The translations under genes were made by a program, and so were the position numbers. From contig CM046882.1 of assembly GCA_025667525.1 (NCBI GenBank), forward strand, positions 548,836,630 to 548,900,629: a stretch of DNA of 64,000 nucleotides, in the 5' to 3' direction. The notes under the pieces are model-generated. The model worked only from the letters and a program-made list of their open reading frames with translations. It ran no database searches and had not been told where the DNA came from. This document shows positions 1-9,335 of this stretch, piece by piece. How positions within the stretch are numbered: position 1 is the stretch's first letter; each line of letters begins with the position of its first letter. This DNA is from Glebionis coronaria. Lineage: Eukaryota > Streptophyta > Magnoliopsida > Asterales > Asteraceae.

Positions 1-639
1 CCCTTTGTTTAAAAACTCTAATCTTTATCATGTAATGTAAATGTTTTTATTACCCTCGTTTTCTGTTACTTGCTCTATTTTACCTACAAAACACAAAATA
101 TACAAAACATTGCAATACTGAGTGTTAATTGGCCCTAAATTGAGCAGAGTTGAAGGGATATTGCGGTAAAATACATTTAAATATTTGATGTTATCACTTA
201 GCAATCAAGTTTTTAGCGAGTTAATTTTATTGTTGTCAAACTTGAGACTATTATTCAGGTTTTGTATAAATTTTAGTTTTTCATACTTACGTTGTCACAT
301 TTTGTTGTATATTAATATTCCACAATCATCAAAATCACAATCTTCAACCTCTTCCCCACTTTGTTTAAGCGCATCTACAGGCGTATCATTCATCACTCCT
401 TCAAAATCCACCTTACTCTCAAGACAATGTCTAAAAAATCTTGATTTTGAGATCCCAAGTTTTCGAACGTTTCTTAAATATTTTTGTTCTTTCTTTCAAC
501 TTGTTTCCCCGGCACGAGTAGAAACAATGGTTTTCTTTATTATACACTCCTTCCATTCGAATCAAGAAAACCACAACCCACTGACTCGTTTATTCTCCTT
601 TTTTGGATTTCTTCGAGTCTTTTTTTTCTTCCAGTTATG
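1..639. other. AT-rich stretch without recognisable gene
   Basis: This is low-complexity AT-rich DNA. Open frames of up to about 150 codons exist, but their predicted proteins are rich in Phe, Leu and Ser with no domain I recognise, as expected from translated T-rich sequence. The stretch lies beside a decayed gypsy gag fragment and is probably more of the same decayed element. Nothing functional is supported. Confidence 0.5.
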
Positions 640-1074
640 AATATAAAACTTATCACTCTCTTCAATCTTTTTAACCTCATAAATATGGTAGTAGCTTTTG
701 GTACAGTTTTTGGTGTAACTTCTGACGCAACATTTGGTAACACTTCAGTTGCAACTTCGGGTGCAACTTTTGATGTTGCCGAATAATTAGATGATTTCTT
801 TTTAGTGGCCTGCTCTTTCTCTACAATTGCCTCAAAGCGAGCCTATATTTTACGAGCAAATGAGAAGGTTTCTCCTAAAGTTGCAGGCCTTGCTCTCAGC
901 AATTATATTTGTAATGGCAGTTTAAGTACAAATATATAAAACTACTTAAGTAAGTATGCAGAGAAACCCGTTACCCCCATTTGCAAGTATCACAAACTCA
1001 CAATAGTATTCGATCACCGTACCTTTTTGCAAGAGCTTATATTGTGCGTCCCGATCGCTGCTGCTCGATGCCAT
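640..1074 (-). pseudogene. Ty3/gypsy gag fragment, decayed
   Basis: Read on the minus strand from an ATG at 1074, the sequence resembles the stretch of plant gypsy Gag proteins (retrotransposon gag domain) that runs from a 'tV.EY..eFe.L' motif to a '(R)ARPATLGE.FSFAR' motif. Here KGTVIEYYCEFVIL is followed by VTGF and RARPATLGETFSFAR, then a Glu/Lys-rich tail. Several in-frame stop codons lie in between, so it is not translatable. No LTRs are recognisable around it. It is a relic of an old insertion. Assignment is from recognition of the motif order only. Confidence 0.55.
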
Positions 1075-1790
1075 AGTAACGCGGAAATCAATAAAAAAAA
1101 TTGCTGATGAACAGTACCGTAAACAGTACCCAATGAATAATCATGAATAGTACTTTGATGAACAATAACATTTTGTTAATTGGAACCTTAAATCACTATC
1201 CCTCTCAACGAGAGCTCTTAAAGAAAGCGCTAATTGATACAACCCTTATAGAGAATATCGGGTGCTAACTCCTTAGAAAGAGAAGAGAATACCATATATT
1301 TATTTGCGAAAATGCATACCTTTCATTAATAAAACATTCTGTGTATATAAGCCGAATAACCTAATTTGTCACACAAGATAAATACGAAACATTCCTAAGT
1401 AAATATAAAGATAATACTAGGAATACTAGTTCATGACATAAAGTTTGGGGCGTATCATTCCTCACTTCTTCGAAATCACTTTGTCCTTAAAGTAATGTAT
1501 TTAAAAGTGCTCTTTATTTTAGGATCACATATCTTAATCCTACTGTAGTCCCGTCTTCTACTCATGCAATTCTACTGCCTTCCATTACTGCATCGAACAA
1601 TTTTTTTTCATCTTCTTCTCCTTCCGTTGCCTTGACCATAACACAACATCATTTTTTTGTCTTCCGCTGCCTTGAACATAACACAACATCATTTTCTCCG
1701 TCTTCCGCTACCTAGGACATAGTACATTTTTTTTCCTTAAAATTTTATTTCGTGTTTCAATTCTTTCCTTGAATCTCTCCACCAAATGTG
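1075..1790. other. intergenic, no gene recognised
   Basis: AT-rich sequence with short local duplications, for example two similar segments around 1625-1700 containing 'cttccgctgccttga' and 'cataacacaacatcattttt'. No coding pattern, RNA gene or element terminus could be defended. Confidence 0.4.
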
Positions 1791-2330
1791 TCTTCACACA
1801 TGGGTGAACAGGGTTCCTTTGGAGATTGTGCCTTAACAAAATTCTCTCTAGAGTAAATCTAGATAGAAAAGGTATTGATGTTGGCTCGATCCTTTGTCCT
1901 ATCTGTCATGAAGATGTCAAAATAGTTAATCATATATTTTTCAATTGTGAGATGGCAAAAGATCTTTAGACTTTATTGACGAATTGGTGGAAGTTGGATA
2001 TTCTAGTTTGTGCTAATACTTAGGATTGAATATTCCAGTTATTAATAAGGTGCGGTTATTCCTCGAAGGAGTGAGAGGGACTCTCTTGTGTTCGATATGG
2101 AGCTTCTGTAATCAATTGATTTTTTCTATATCCACTCCTAAGAAGGCGTTGGTCTGGGATTCTATTGTTTCGCAGTCTTTTTTGTGGATTTATTCTAGAA
2201 ATCCTAAGCTTAGATTTAGTTAGGTAAATTGGTTAAAAATCCTATAGCTACTATTTTATCTTTATAATTGTGTTGTCTAACTTTTTCTAGTTGGTAATAA
2301 AACTGCTATTCCAAAAGAAAGGTTCCATCA
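1790..2330 (+). pseudogene. LINE (L1-type) 3' end: zinc-binding RVT domain remnant
   Basis: On the plus strand a broken frame encodes the C-terminal zinc-binding region of plant LINE reverse transcriptases (zf-RVT). A segment reading RVNLDRKGIDVGSILCPICHED is followed by VNHIFFNCEMAKDL, giving the C-x2-C ... H-x4-C ligand pattern, and then by an aromatic-rich tail that ends near 2221. Several TGG codons have become stops and the frame shifts, so it is dead. After the coding remnant come about 100 bases of T-rich 3' UTR ending in 'ttggtaataaaactgc', like the end of a LINE. The 5' part of the element is missing, as in typical 5'-truncated LINE copies. Confidence 0.7.
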
Positions 2331-2569
2331 TGCATTATGTCGTATTGGATTACGACCTATATTACTTATCTAACGCAAAATCAAAAGATGAAAAGAATGA
2401 ATAAAAGAATACCCCACCTACAAGCGTAATTCTTAGGGTGCGTTTGGTTGCCATGAGTTGGCATGGGATTAAGTGTTAATGGTAGATTTCAAGTGTTTGA
2501 TATGTTTTGGTGGACCACAAGATTAGGGTTTAGTATCAAATATAGCAAATATAAAGTTAAGATCCTTGT
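2331..2569. other. intergenic; MITE-like motif
   Basis: Short intergenic stretch. The motif 'gggtgcgtttggttgcc' at about 2437 resembles the start of a plant MITE inverted repeat, but no matching opposite end with a target duplication was found, so no element is claimed. Confidence 0.3.
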
Positions 2570-3030
2570 AAACCCTAAAATAACATAAATCTAATTAATC
2601 AATCACAATCACTCATTTAAAAAAAACTTACTTTCCACTATTTTTTAAAAAATTAAATATCTCGCTTCAAATGAAAAAAAATACAACATTGGAACGAGAA
2701 TAAATCATCTTTCTATTGAGGGGTATATGTATATAATTTCGACGAACTTTTTTTTTATTTTTTTCTTAAGTTATATATAATTTTCACTGACGTGATTGAG
2801 GAAAAAATAAAAAAAATTCGCCGAAAGTATATACGTGTGCCCCGCGTTAGAAAGATGATTTAATTCTTGTCACGATAGTATGTTTCATTTTGCGTAACGA
2901 TTGACGGTTTGTGAGATATATAATTTTTCAATAATAGATTTTTTTTGTTAGATAAAAAGAATGAATAGTTGTGATTAGTTCATTGATTATATATTAAAAA
3001 TATAGTTTATGTTAAACTTTTTTCACAGTA
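2570..3030. mobile_element. Fold-back (long inverted repeat) element, copy 1
   Basis: The two halves are imperfect reverse complements. The left arm (about 2570-2770: AACATAAATC..., a TTTTAAAAAATTAAATATCTC block, AATAAATCATCTTTCTA, GACGAAC) is mirrored by the right arm (about 2800-3030) in opposite order. The centre is short and AT-rich. It has no coding capacity. The same arm sequences recur around 40.82-41.43 kb, so this is a repeated family. Exact ends are uncertain because the arms are diverged. Confidence 0.6.
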
Positions 3031-3039
3031 CATAAATTT

Positions 3040-3485
3040 TTGTCTTTCATAAACCGTTAATCATTATGCGAAAAAAAACATACCGTTACGAAGAGCATTT
3101 AATTATCTTTCTACAGATATGCTATATGATACACTTTCGACAAACTTTTTTTTTCGTTTTTTTTCACGTTTTCGAAAATTATCATATATGATACTAATAT
3201 CATATATGATAAACATCGGTATCATATATGATATAACCTATCGTATATGATATAAATAAATATCATATATGATTTAACACTGTATCATATATGATGATAC
3301 AGTATTATCATATATGATATTTTACGAAAATTTTAGCAAGAAGAAAAAAAGTCGAATTTTTTTTTCTTAGAAAGTATATCATATTGCATATTGGTAGAAA
3401 GATAATTAAACGCTCGTCGCGGTGGTATAATTATTTTCGTTTAACACTTAACGGTTTAGAAAATATTTAAATTATAAAAAAATGA
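3040..3485. mobile_element. Fold-back element, copy 2, with palindrome array in the loop
   Basis: A second inverted-repeat structure follows directly. The left arm at about 3040-3165 (AAACCGTTAATC, TTTAATTATCTTTCTAC, GATACACTTTCGACAAAC) is mirrored by the right arm at about 3330-3485. The loop holds six exact copies of the palindromic 12-mer ATCATATATGAT between about 3178 and 3322, plus a variant. It is non-coding. It is adjacent to copy 1, so the two may be a tandem or nested insertion. Confidence 0.55.
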
Positions 3486-3494
3486 TGAAAAATA

Positions 3495-3600
3495 AAATAT
3501 AGTTAATCTTAACCATTAGATGAAAATGAGATGCATGGTGGGGATGAGTCCCTTCATATCCAAGGAAAATTATGTATCCAAAATAACTCTTCTCTAAAAA
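3495..3600. repeat. Terminal-repeat fragment shared with the 42-45 kb element
   Basis: The block 'ggtggggatgagtcccttcatatcc' followed by 'aataactcttctctaa' matches, with some changes, the right terminal repeat of the element at about 42.15-45.14 kb, and in inverted orientation its left terminal repeat. No opposite end is recognisable on the left here, so this is a half element or a decayed copy. Confidence 0.5.
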
Positions 3601-5690
3601 TTAAGCATTACAAAATCAAGTATTTATATATCATGTACGTGTAAAGTTGATGTAAATTGTTTGTTAATTAATAATTAAGATATACATATCTAAAATAAAA
3701 ATATCGAGAGTAAAAAGAGTATAATATTAAAAAAAAGTAAAAACTGAATTAAATTTATATTAATTTATATGGTGTACAGTAAAACAACAATATAATTAAA
3801 AATATAAATATTAGAAAAAACATATAAAATATACATAGAATCGCAAAAATGAAATTGTTACTTAATTTACTGTTCAAGTCTCGTGAATGCACAGGCCGTG
3901 AGCATTAAAACTAGTGCAATATTATGGATAAAATACTATTTTGCATGAATTAGCAATGAGTGAGGAATCATTCACAATATTGCTGCCATCAATATCAATT
4001 ATGTACCAGTTTCGTCTACGTACTCGTAGAAACGAGTTGTGGTGTATATATTATAATCACTCGGGTAACTCACTTAATTACATAAGAATGTGTTGCATTA
4101 GTCGATTTTCTTTTGTTTTCAAGCTATTTGCTAATTTTTGGCTTCATGCTCTTACTGGTCTGTGAAATAAGGATATCAAGGAAACATGGATAAATAAATA
4201 ATTAATTACTCCATATTATAGTGAACTCTTTAGAACTTGATGTATCAGTTTTCGAAACTAATGATTTTGTGTTCTCTTGCACCGTAATAACACCAAGTTG
4301 AAATGAGGTAACATACAACTTTTTTGCTTATAGGTTCTTTTTTCTTCGTATTATTTGAAATGACCTAAAAGGCGGGACGGGGAACTCGTAAAAGTTAATC
4401 TACAAATTAAAATGAAGTTATATGTTGGTATAAACAACGCTACAGAGCCACACCACCGGACATAGTTATTTAGCATTCAACTCCCAGTCATATAGCTTCG
4501 CACCAAAAAACTTCGAATGATGGCAACATTTTTCATGCATGTGAGTTTCCTGACACAATCGCTTACCTGTTTCCCTCAGATTTTACATTTTAACCTTCTC
4601 ATAACTTCATAAAAGCTAGAAAACCATAAAGATGAAAAAAGCTAGAAAAACATTTTTCATAACAATAAAACAACCCGAAAACATTAGATTTTATCCAAAA
4701 AACACAAATGCAGGTACAAATAGCAAACCACCTTTACATCAACATACTAAAAAAACTTTCTTTCATAGCAAGTATAAAAATATACCCGGTTCACACTGAC
4801 TTTAATCTTGAATCAGTGACTGTTTGTTACTTGGTAAAGTGCTGCAATACCAGATTTCGCCAAAAGACAATATTCCGTAAAAGCAATCTTACCAGATGCA
4901 CCCAACAAGAAATCAGCAAAGGAACCACCGTCTGACTAACGGAATTTACTTCCCACGAAATATCATGCTTATCGAATCAGGTCTTTTATAGCATATTCTT
5001 CTTTGATCCAATCTTTGGTAGTTTTGTGCGCATCTTGGCTGCACATCTTGGCTGCGCAGTTTGTATTTGGCATCAAACAGTACACTAAATTTCTAATGTT
5101 TTGTAAAACAATCATAACACTAAACTTCATAATTGCGTATCTATTTAGTGTAACACGACCTATATAAAGGCCTTACTACAGATGCTACATGTTGAGCTTT
5201 AAATTGAAATTCTGATGCCAAAAATGTTATCGTACAGTAGCACCCCGCTGCAACGCGCGGGTTTACAACCTTGTTATGTCCTTAAAATAGTGGTTTTGTG
5301 TTGTCTTTCTAACAATAGTAGTTTGAAACTTTGAATGAACTGTATGTTTTATGTCATGTTTGATTTAAAATGATAAAATCAAGAATGGACTCACAGCCCA
5401 TGATTCGTGACTTTTATTTTCTATCTTGGGGGATGCACAACGAACCCACATTTAAAAAGAGCAATTTCATGAGAAAAACGAGTAAAATGCTAAAGGGGAC
5501 AAGGTAAAATCATTAAAGTATATACCGGAAAGGCGCTAGCATGGTTGTTAGTTTATTCTTTTGCAGATAGGAATAGTGCCACCAAAACCTATCCCCCAAT
5601 CTGCTATCTTTTGAGTAGTTATTCCTGCAATTACGTACTTATTTAGCGATGTGAATTTGAATAAAAAGTCGGTTCGAAGAGGTTAAATTG
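3601..5690. other. Intergenic region upstream of CYP716A
   Basis: About 2.1 kb of AT-rich DNA without a credible gene. A GC-rich hairpin-like motif at about 5242-5263 (CCCCGC, then TGCAAC, then GCGCGGG) resembles a Helitron 3' terminal hairpin, but no CTAG terminus follows it. The last ~150 bases are expected to include the promoter of the P450 gene. Confidence 0.45.
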
Positions 5691-5736
5691 TATATATTTT
5701 GTTATCCTCGCCCGAGTCACTCTCACAAACGCTTCC

Positions 5737-5745
5737 TATATATAA
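5737..5745 (+). promoter_or_regulatory. TATA box of the intact CYP716A gene
   Basis: TATATATAA lies 56 bases upstream of the start codon at 5801, which leaves room for a short 5' leader. The similar sequence before the second gene copy (TATATAA at 50885) sits at a comparable place. Upstream similarity between the two copies fades within a few tens of bases of the ATG, so the promoters are largely different. Confidence 0.6.
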
Positions 5746-5800
5746 TCTCATGTTTTCGACCTTTTTCATTCATTCTAAAGCACACACCAAAACCTTAAAT

Positions 5801-7446
5801 ATGGATATCTTCTATGCAACTCTTTCATCGCTTTTTGTTCTCGTGGTTTCTTTTTCTCTACATTTTTTTCACTTCATGTCCAAACCAACCAAAAACGGGA
5901 AAGTACTTCCACCTGGCAGAACTGGGTGGCCAATTATAGGCGAAAGTTTCGAGTTTCTTGCTACTGGATGGAAAGGTCATCCTGAGAAATTCATATTTGA
6001 TCGCATGTCCAAATTTTCTCCTAAAGTGTTTAGAACATCTCTCATGCTACAAGATGCTGCAGTGTTTTGTGGTGCACAAGGTAACAAGTTCTTGTTCTCA
6101 AATGAAAACAAACTTGTACAAGTATGGTGGCCTGCTTCAGTGGACAAAATATTTCCTTCATCCGACAGGACTTCCAAGATAGAAGCGATAAAGATGTTTC
6201 AAAAACTTTTTAAACCCGAAACCTTGCACCGTTATGTCCCAATTATGGATGTTGTAACACAACAACACTTTGCCAATGGATGGGAAGGGAAGAAACAAAT
6301 TGTAACCTATGAACTTAGCAAAAGCTTTACTTTTTGCCTTGCATGCAAAATCTTTATTAGTATTGATGACCCTGAAAGGGTCCGCTACTTATCTGTCCCG
6401 TTTGAGAGCATTGCCACAGGGCTACTCACGATTCCTATTGATCTTCCTGGGACGCCGTTTAGAAGAGGGATTAATGCTGCCAACTTTATAAGAAAAGAAC
6501 TTTTAGCCATTGTCAAACAAAGGAAACTTGATTTGGCTGATGGGAAAGCAACACCAACTCAAGATATTTTGTCACATATGCTTCTACATACCAATGAAGA
6601 TGGGAAGTTTATGGCGGAATATGATGTTGCTGACAAGATCCTAGCTTTGTTGTTTGCTGGACATGACACTGCAAGCTCAGCTTGTGCTTTTATTGTTAAG
6701 TATCTAGCGGAAATGCCTGAGGTCTATGATGGAGTCTACAAAGGTATAAGAATCCAAAGCCAGAATAAGGACACATGTGGTTTATCACGTAGAATATTAA
6801 TCTATCGTATTTTGAAAACTATGCAGAACAAATGGAAGTTTCAAAATCTAAAGGACCAGGAGAGCTATTAAAATGGGAGGATCTATCAAAGATGAAGTAT
6901 TCATGGAACGTTGCGTGTGAACTTCTTAGATTAGCACCACCATTCCAAGGTGGTTTTAGAGAAGCTATTACTGACTTCATGTACAATGGCTATTCTATCC
7001 CCAAAGGCTGGAAGGTATAGTAATTAACTTCTGCTGTCACACTCGGCGCACGAGCATATATGATTTGAATTTAATAATTTTCTACTAAACATAACGTACA
7101 GTTTTACATTATGATGAGCTTTACATGTTTTTCATTGCCTGTATAGTTATATTGGAGTGCAAACTCGACCCATAAGAACCCTGAGTTCTTTCCTGAGCCC
7201 CAAAAATTCGACCCATCAAGATTTGAAGGCAGTGGACCGGCACCTTACACGTTTGTTCCATTTGGAGGAGGACCGCGTATGTGTCCAGGAAAAGAGTATG
7301 CTCGGCTAGAAATACTTGTGTTCATGCATCATCTAGTCATGAAGTTTAAGTGGGAGAAAATCATTCCTGATGAACAAATTGTCGTCAACCCGCTGCCTAG
7401 CCCAGCAAAGGGTCTTCCTATTCGTCTTTACCCGCATAAAGCTTGA
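5801..7446 (+). CDS. CYP716A-like: CYP716A-type cytochrome P450 (triterpene oxidase), intact, three exons
   Basis: Exons are 5801-6743, 6827-7014 and 7147-7446, joined at GT..AG introns of 83 and 132 bases. The spliced frame is 476 codons plus stop, close to the family's ~480. Seen in order: N-terminal membrane anchor (about residues 1-25), proline-rich hinge [14 protein letters not shown]-helix AGHDTASSA, ExxR motif ELLR, FDPSRF, and the haem-binding loop [10 protein letters not shown] with the Cys ligand. The first in-frame ATG that starts at the anchor (MDIFYATL) is chosen; an upstream in-frame ATG is preceded by no anchor-like sequence. Known of the family: CYP716A enzymes are ER-bound and oxidise C-28 of beta-amyrin, alpha-amyrin or lupeol towards oleanolic, ursolic or betulinic acid. 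The substrate here is inferred, not shown. The segment after IEAIKM is three residues shorter than in the second copy. All key residues are present, so it is probably functional. Confidence 0.9.
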
Positions 7447-7843
7447 AAATGGTGTCATTATATGGAACACAAATTTGTGTTTGCTGTATAATAAGTTTAT
7501 AAATTGTTCCTATGCCACTAATTTGTTTTCTGTGTTTTGTTTGAGATCCTATAGGTTTTATGTCCCTTTTCTTGTATTCCAGATAAACGTTTAATGAACC
7601 TCATTATATGAGAGATGTAGTTGTATAACCTTTGTTATGAAAATCAAACCATCAAAAAGGAACGAAGTTAAAAAGGAACAATAAGTAATCATCAAATGTA
7701 TATGAAATGTGTTTGTATTACGAAAAACTTTTAATTTTTTTGTTTAAGAATTACCGATACTTGAACCACTAAGCCACTTAACTTCGACAGTTTTTGAGAG
7801 CAGTTGGAATAAGAAGATCGAGAGACCAACATACCACACTGCC
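7447..7843. other. 3' flank of CYP716A, duplicated at 61.2-62.7 kb
   Basis: Non-coding downstream sequence. The blocks 'gagatcctataggttttat', 'ataaacgtttaatgaacctc' and 'aaatgtatatgaaatg' reappear in the same order downstream of the second gene copy (62405-62727). This shows the duplication included at least ~340 bases of 3' flank. Position 7491/7492 (A|T) is the empty site of the Helitron found in the second copy. Confidence 0.75.
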
Positions 7844-7861
7844 AACTAGTGACCAACTTAA

Positions 7862-8150
7862 CCAACTAGCTTAGCTCAGTTGGTCACCAAGGTTCCACTA
7901 AATGGTTTCTTTAGAGCACAGGGTACAGGGGTTTTCCCCTTGCGTTTTCCCACGGCTTAACACGAAAACTCCAAACCATATCTCGTGCTCTTAGTGAAGG
8001 ATTTGGGTTCAAGATCTGCCAAGGACCTTTCAGGCGAAGCGGATAAAGAGTCTAACATAACTAGGCGAGGGTTTGAAGAAGACATTCTTCCGCTTGGATG
8101 TCATTGCACGACTCGACCCACTAACCACTAACATTTGCCGTTCTAAAAAA
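7862..8150 (+). mobile_element. tRNA-derived SINE with 18-bp target duplication
   Basis: A 289-bp body is flanked by perfect 18-bp direct repeats (AACTAGTGACCAACTTAA at 7844-7861 and 8151-8168) and ends in a run of seven A. Near its left end is TTAGCTCAGTTGG (about 7871), a good RNA polymerase III A box. GGGTTCAAGATC at about 8005 resembles a B box, although the spacing (~135 bases) is longer than in a tRNA. No coding capacity is seen. A 3' A-tail plus a long target duplication is characteristic of retroposition by LINE machinery. Confidence 0.7.
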
Positions 8151-8205
8151 AACTAGTGACCAACTTAAAAAAGAGATCGATACCACAAAAAAATACCTCA
8201 CAAAA

Positions 8206-8406
8206 ATAAATTTTAAATAAATACCCACACACACACATTCTCCGACCTTTTGACCAAGTAATCCACGAGGTTTGAACTCACCGTCACACGTACATACTGT
8301 AAATCTCTCGTTGGAGCGGCCACTTCAAGGTTACTTGGCAGGAATCGAACTTGAGACCTCACACATTTTAGAGTGATATCCACAATCCTTTTTACCATTA
8401 GACCAC
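8206..8406 (-). mobile_element. tRNA(Gly)-like SINE on the minus strand, split by the copia insertion
   Basis: Read on the minus strand from 8406, GTGGTCTAATGGT (A-box-like, as in plant tRNA-Gly) is followed about 50 bases later by AAGTTCGATTCC (B box), a tRNA-like spacing, then by an unrelated body ending in a T/A-rich tract near 8206. The head continues on the far side of the copia element at 15659-15675, because the copia target duplication ACCAC lies within it. Ends are approximate and no SINE target duplication was recognised. Confidence 0.5.
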
Positions 8407-8851
8407 TGTTGAATGTACTGGTTTATTATGCAAACTTTCTAATTGTTGAAGGGTTACTTTTGTAACTCTTTTGTTACTTTTCTTTGTTTGTCAAGTGTGC
8501 AGGTCCTCAAGGGGTGTTTGTGCCAAACCTACAAAGTTGCTTGAGTATATATTCTTCGCTTACTCATTTGCTAGGGTTGGGACTTATTACACATCGTCGT
8601 TCTTCTCTCTTTTTCTCTCTCACTAAACCAAAAAGATGTAAACGTTTAAACGTTTGATTCTGTTAGTAGCTTTAGTAGTTTAAGTTGTTATTGTCTTGTA
8701 TTCTTGGGTTGCATCCATTTTGGGGACAACTCTTTTCCTATGTATGTTGATAGCACCCGATTGGGGACTATCTGATTTGGATTATAAGTTAATAAAGCAC
8801 GTGGGGAGGTTGGTTGAGTGCAATTACTTTGTGATGTTACTGATTTTTACA
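8407..8851 (+). repeat. 5' LTR of the copia element
   Basis: A 445-bp direct repeat of 15215-15658 with a modest number of substitutions and small indels, so the insertion is not recent. It contains a CT-rich tract (about 8602-8625). Its junction with the primer-binding site fixes the right edge. Confidence 0.93.
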
Positions 8852-9106
8852 TGGTATCAGAGATCCAGGTTGGATCTTTGATTAAAAAAGGGTTTTCTGT
8901 TAAGTAAATTATTTTTTGGGGTTTTAAAGATCTATTGTTTATCTCATCTGATGATTACTGGATCGTTACATTTTTCTTGAAAAAAATATTTTTTTTGTCT
9001 TTTTAAAGGTTTTTTGTTCTAAATCGTTATTTATAAAACTCTTCTTTGGTTTAAAAGGTTTTTTGTTACTGGGATCTATCTAATTTTTGAAAAATACAAA
9101 GTGTTT

Positions 9107-9335
9107 TTGAAAACCCTAATTTTTCAAATTTGGGGTTTTTGGTTTCAAAGTGTTTATCTGTCTATTCTAACACTGCAGGCACCTAATTGGAAGCTAATAT
9201 TGTTATTCTTGGGTGATTTGTGAAAATCCTAATTTTTCAAATTTGGGGGTTTTGGTTTTCTAGTGTTTTTCTGTCTATTCTAACATTGTAGGTACCTATT
9301 TGGAAGCTGATATTGTTACTTTTGGGTGATTTGTT
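9107..9335 (+). repeat. Tandem duplication in the copia 5' leader
   Basis: Two ~117-bp units follow one another. Each starts near 'ccctaatttttcaaatttgg' (second copy 'tcctaatttttcaaatttgg') and contains 'ctgtctattctaacactg' and 'tattgttattcttgggtgat' or close variants. It lies between the primer-binding site and gag and is non-coding. Confidence 0.75.

Noticed and set aside
185..786. Open frames of 151 and 100 codons near the left edge
   Set aside because: Predicted proteins are Phe/Leu/Ser-rich translations of T-rich DNA with no recognisable domain, overlapping each other in different frames and running into a decayed gag fragment.
3178..3322. CRISPR-like array of ATCATATATGAT repeats
   Set aside because: The repeats are only 12 bases and palindromic, the spacers are irregular and the context is a plant transposon. 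Not a CRISPR array.
3941..4935. Short plus-strand frames upstream of the P450 (74-75 codons)
   Set aside because: No domain, no splice context, AT-rich composition. Not distinguishable from chance.
7871..8020. True tRNA gene suggested by TTAGCTCAGTTGG
   Set aside because: No cloverleaf can be closed and the B box is far too distant. The 18-bp duplication and A-tail show a SINE.
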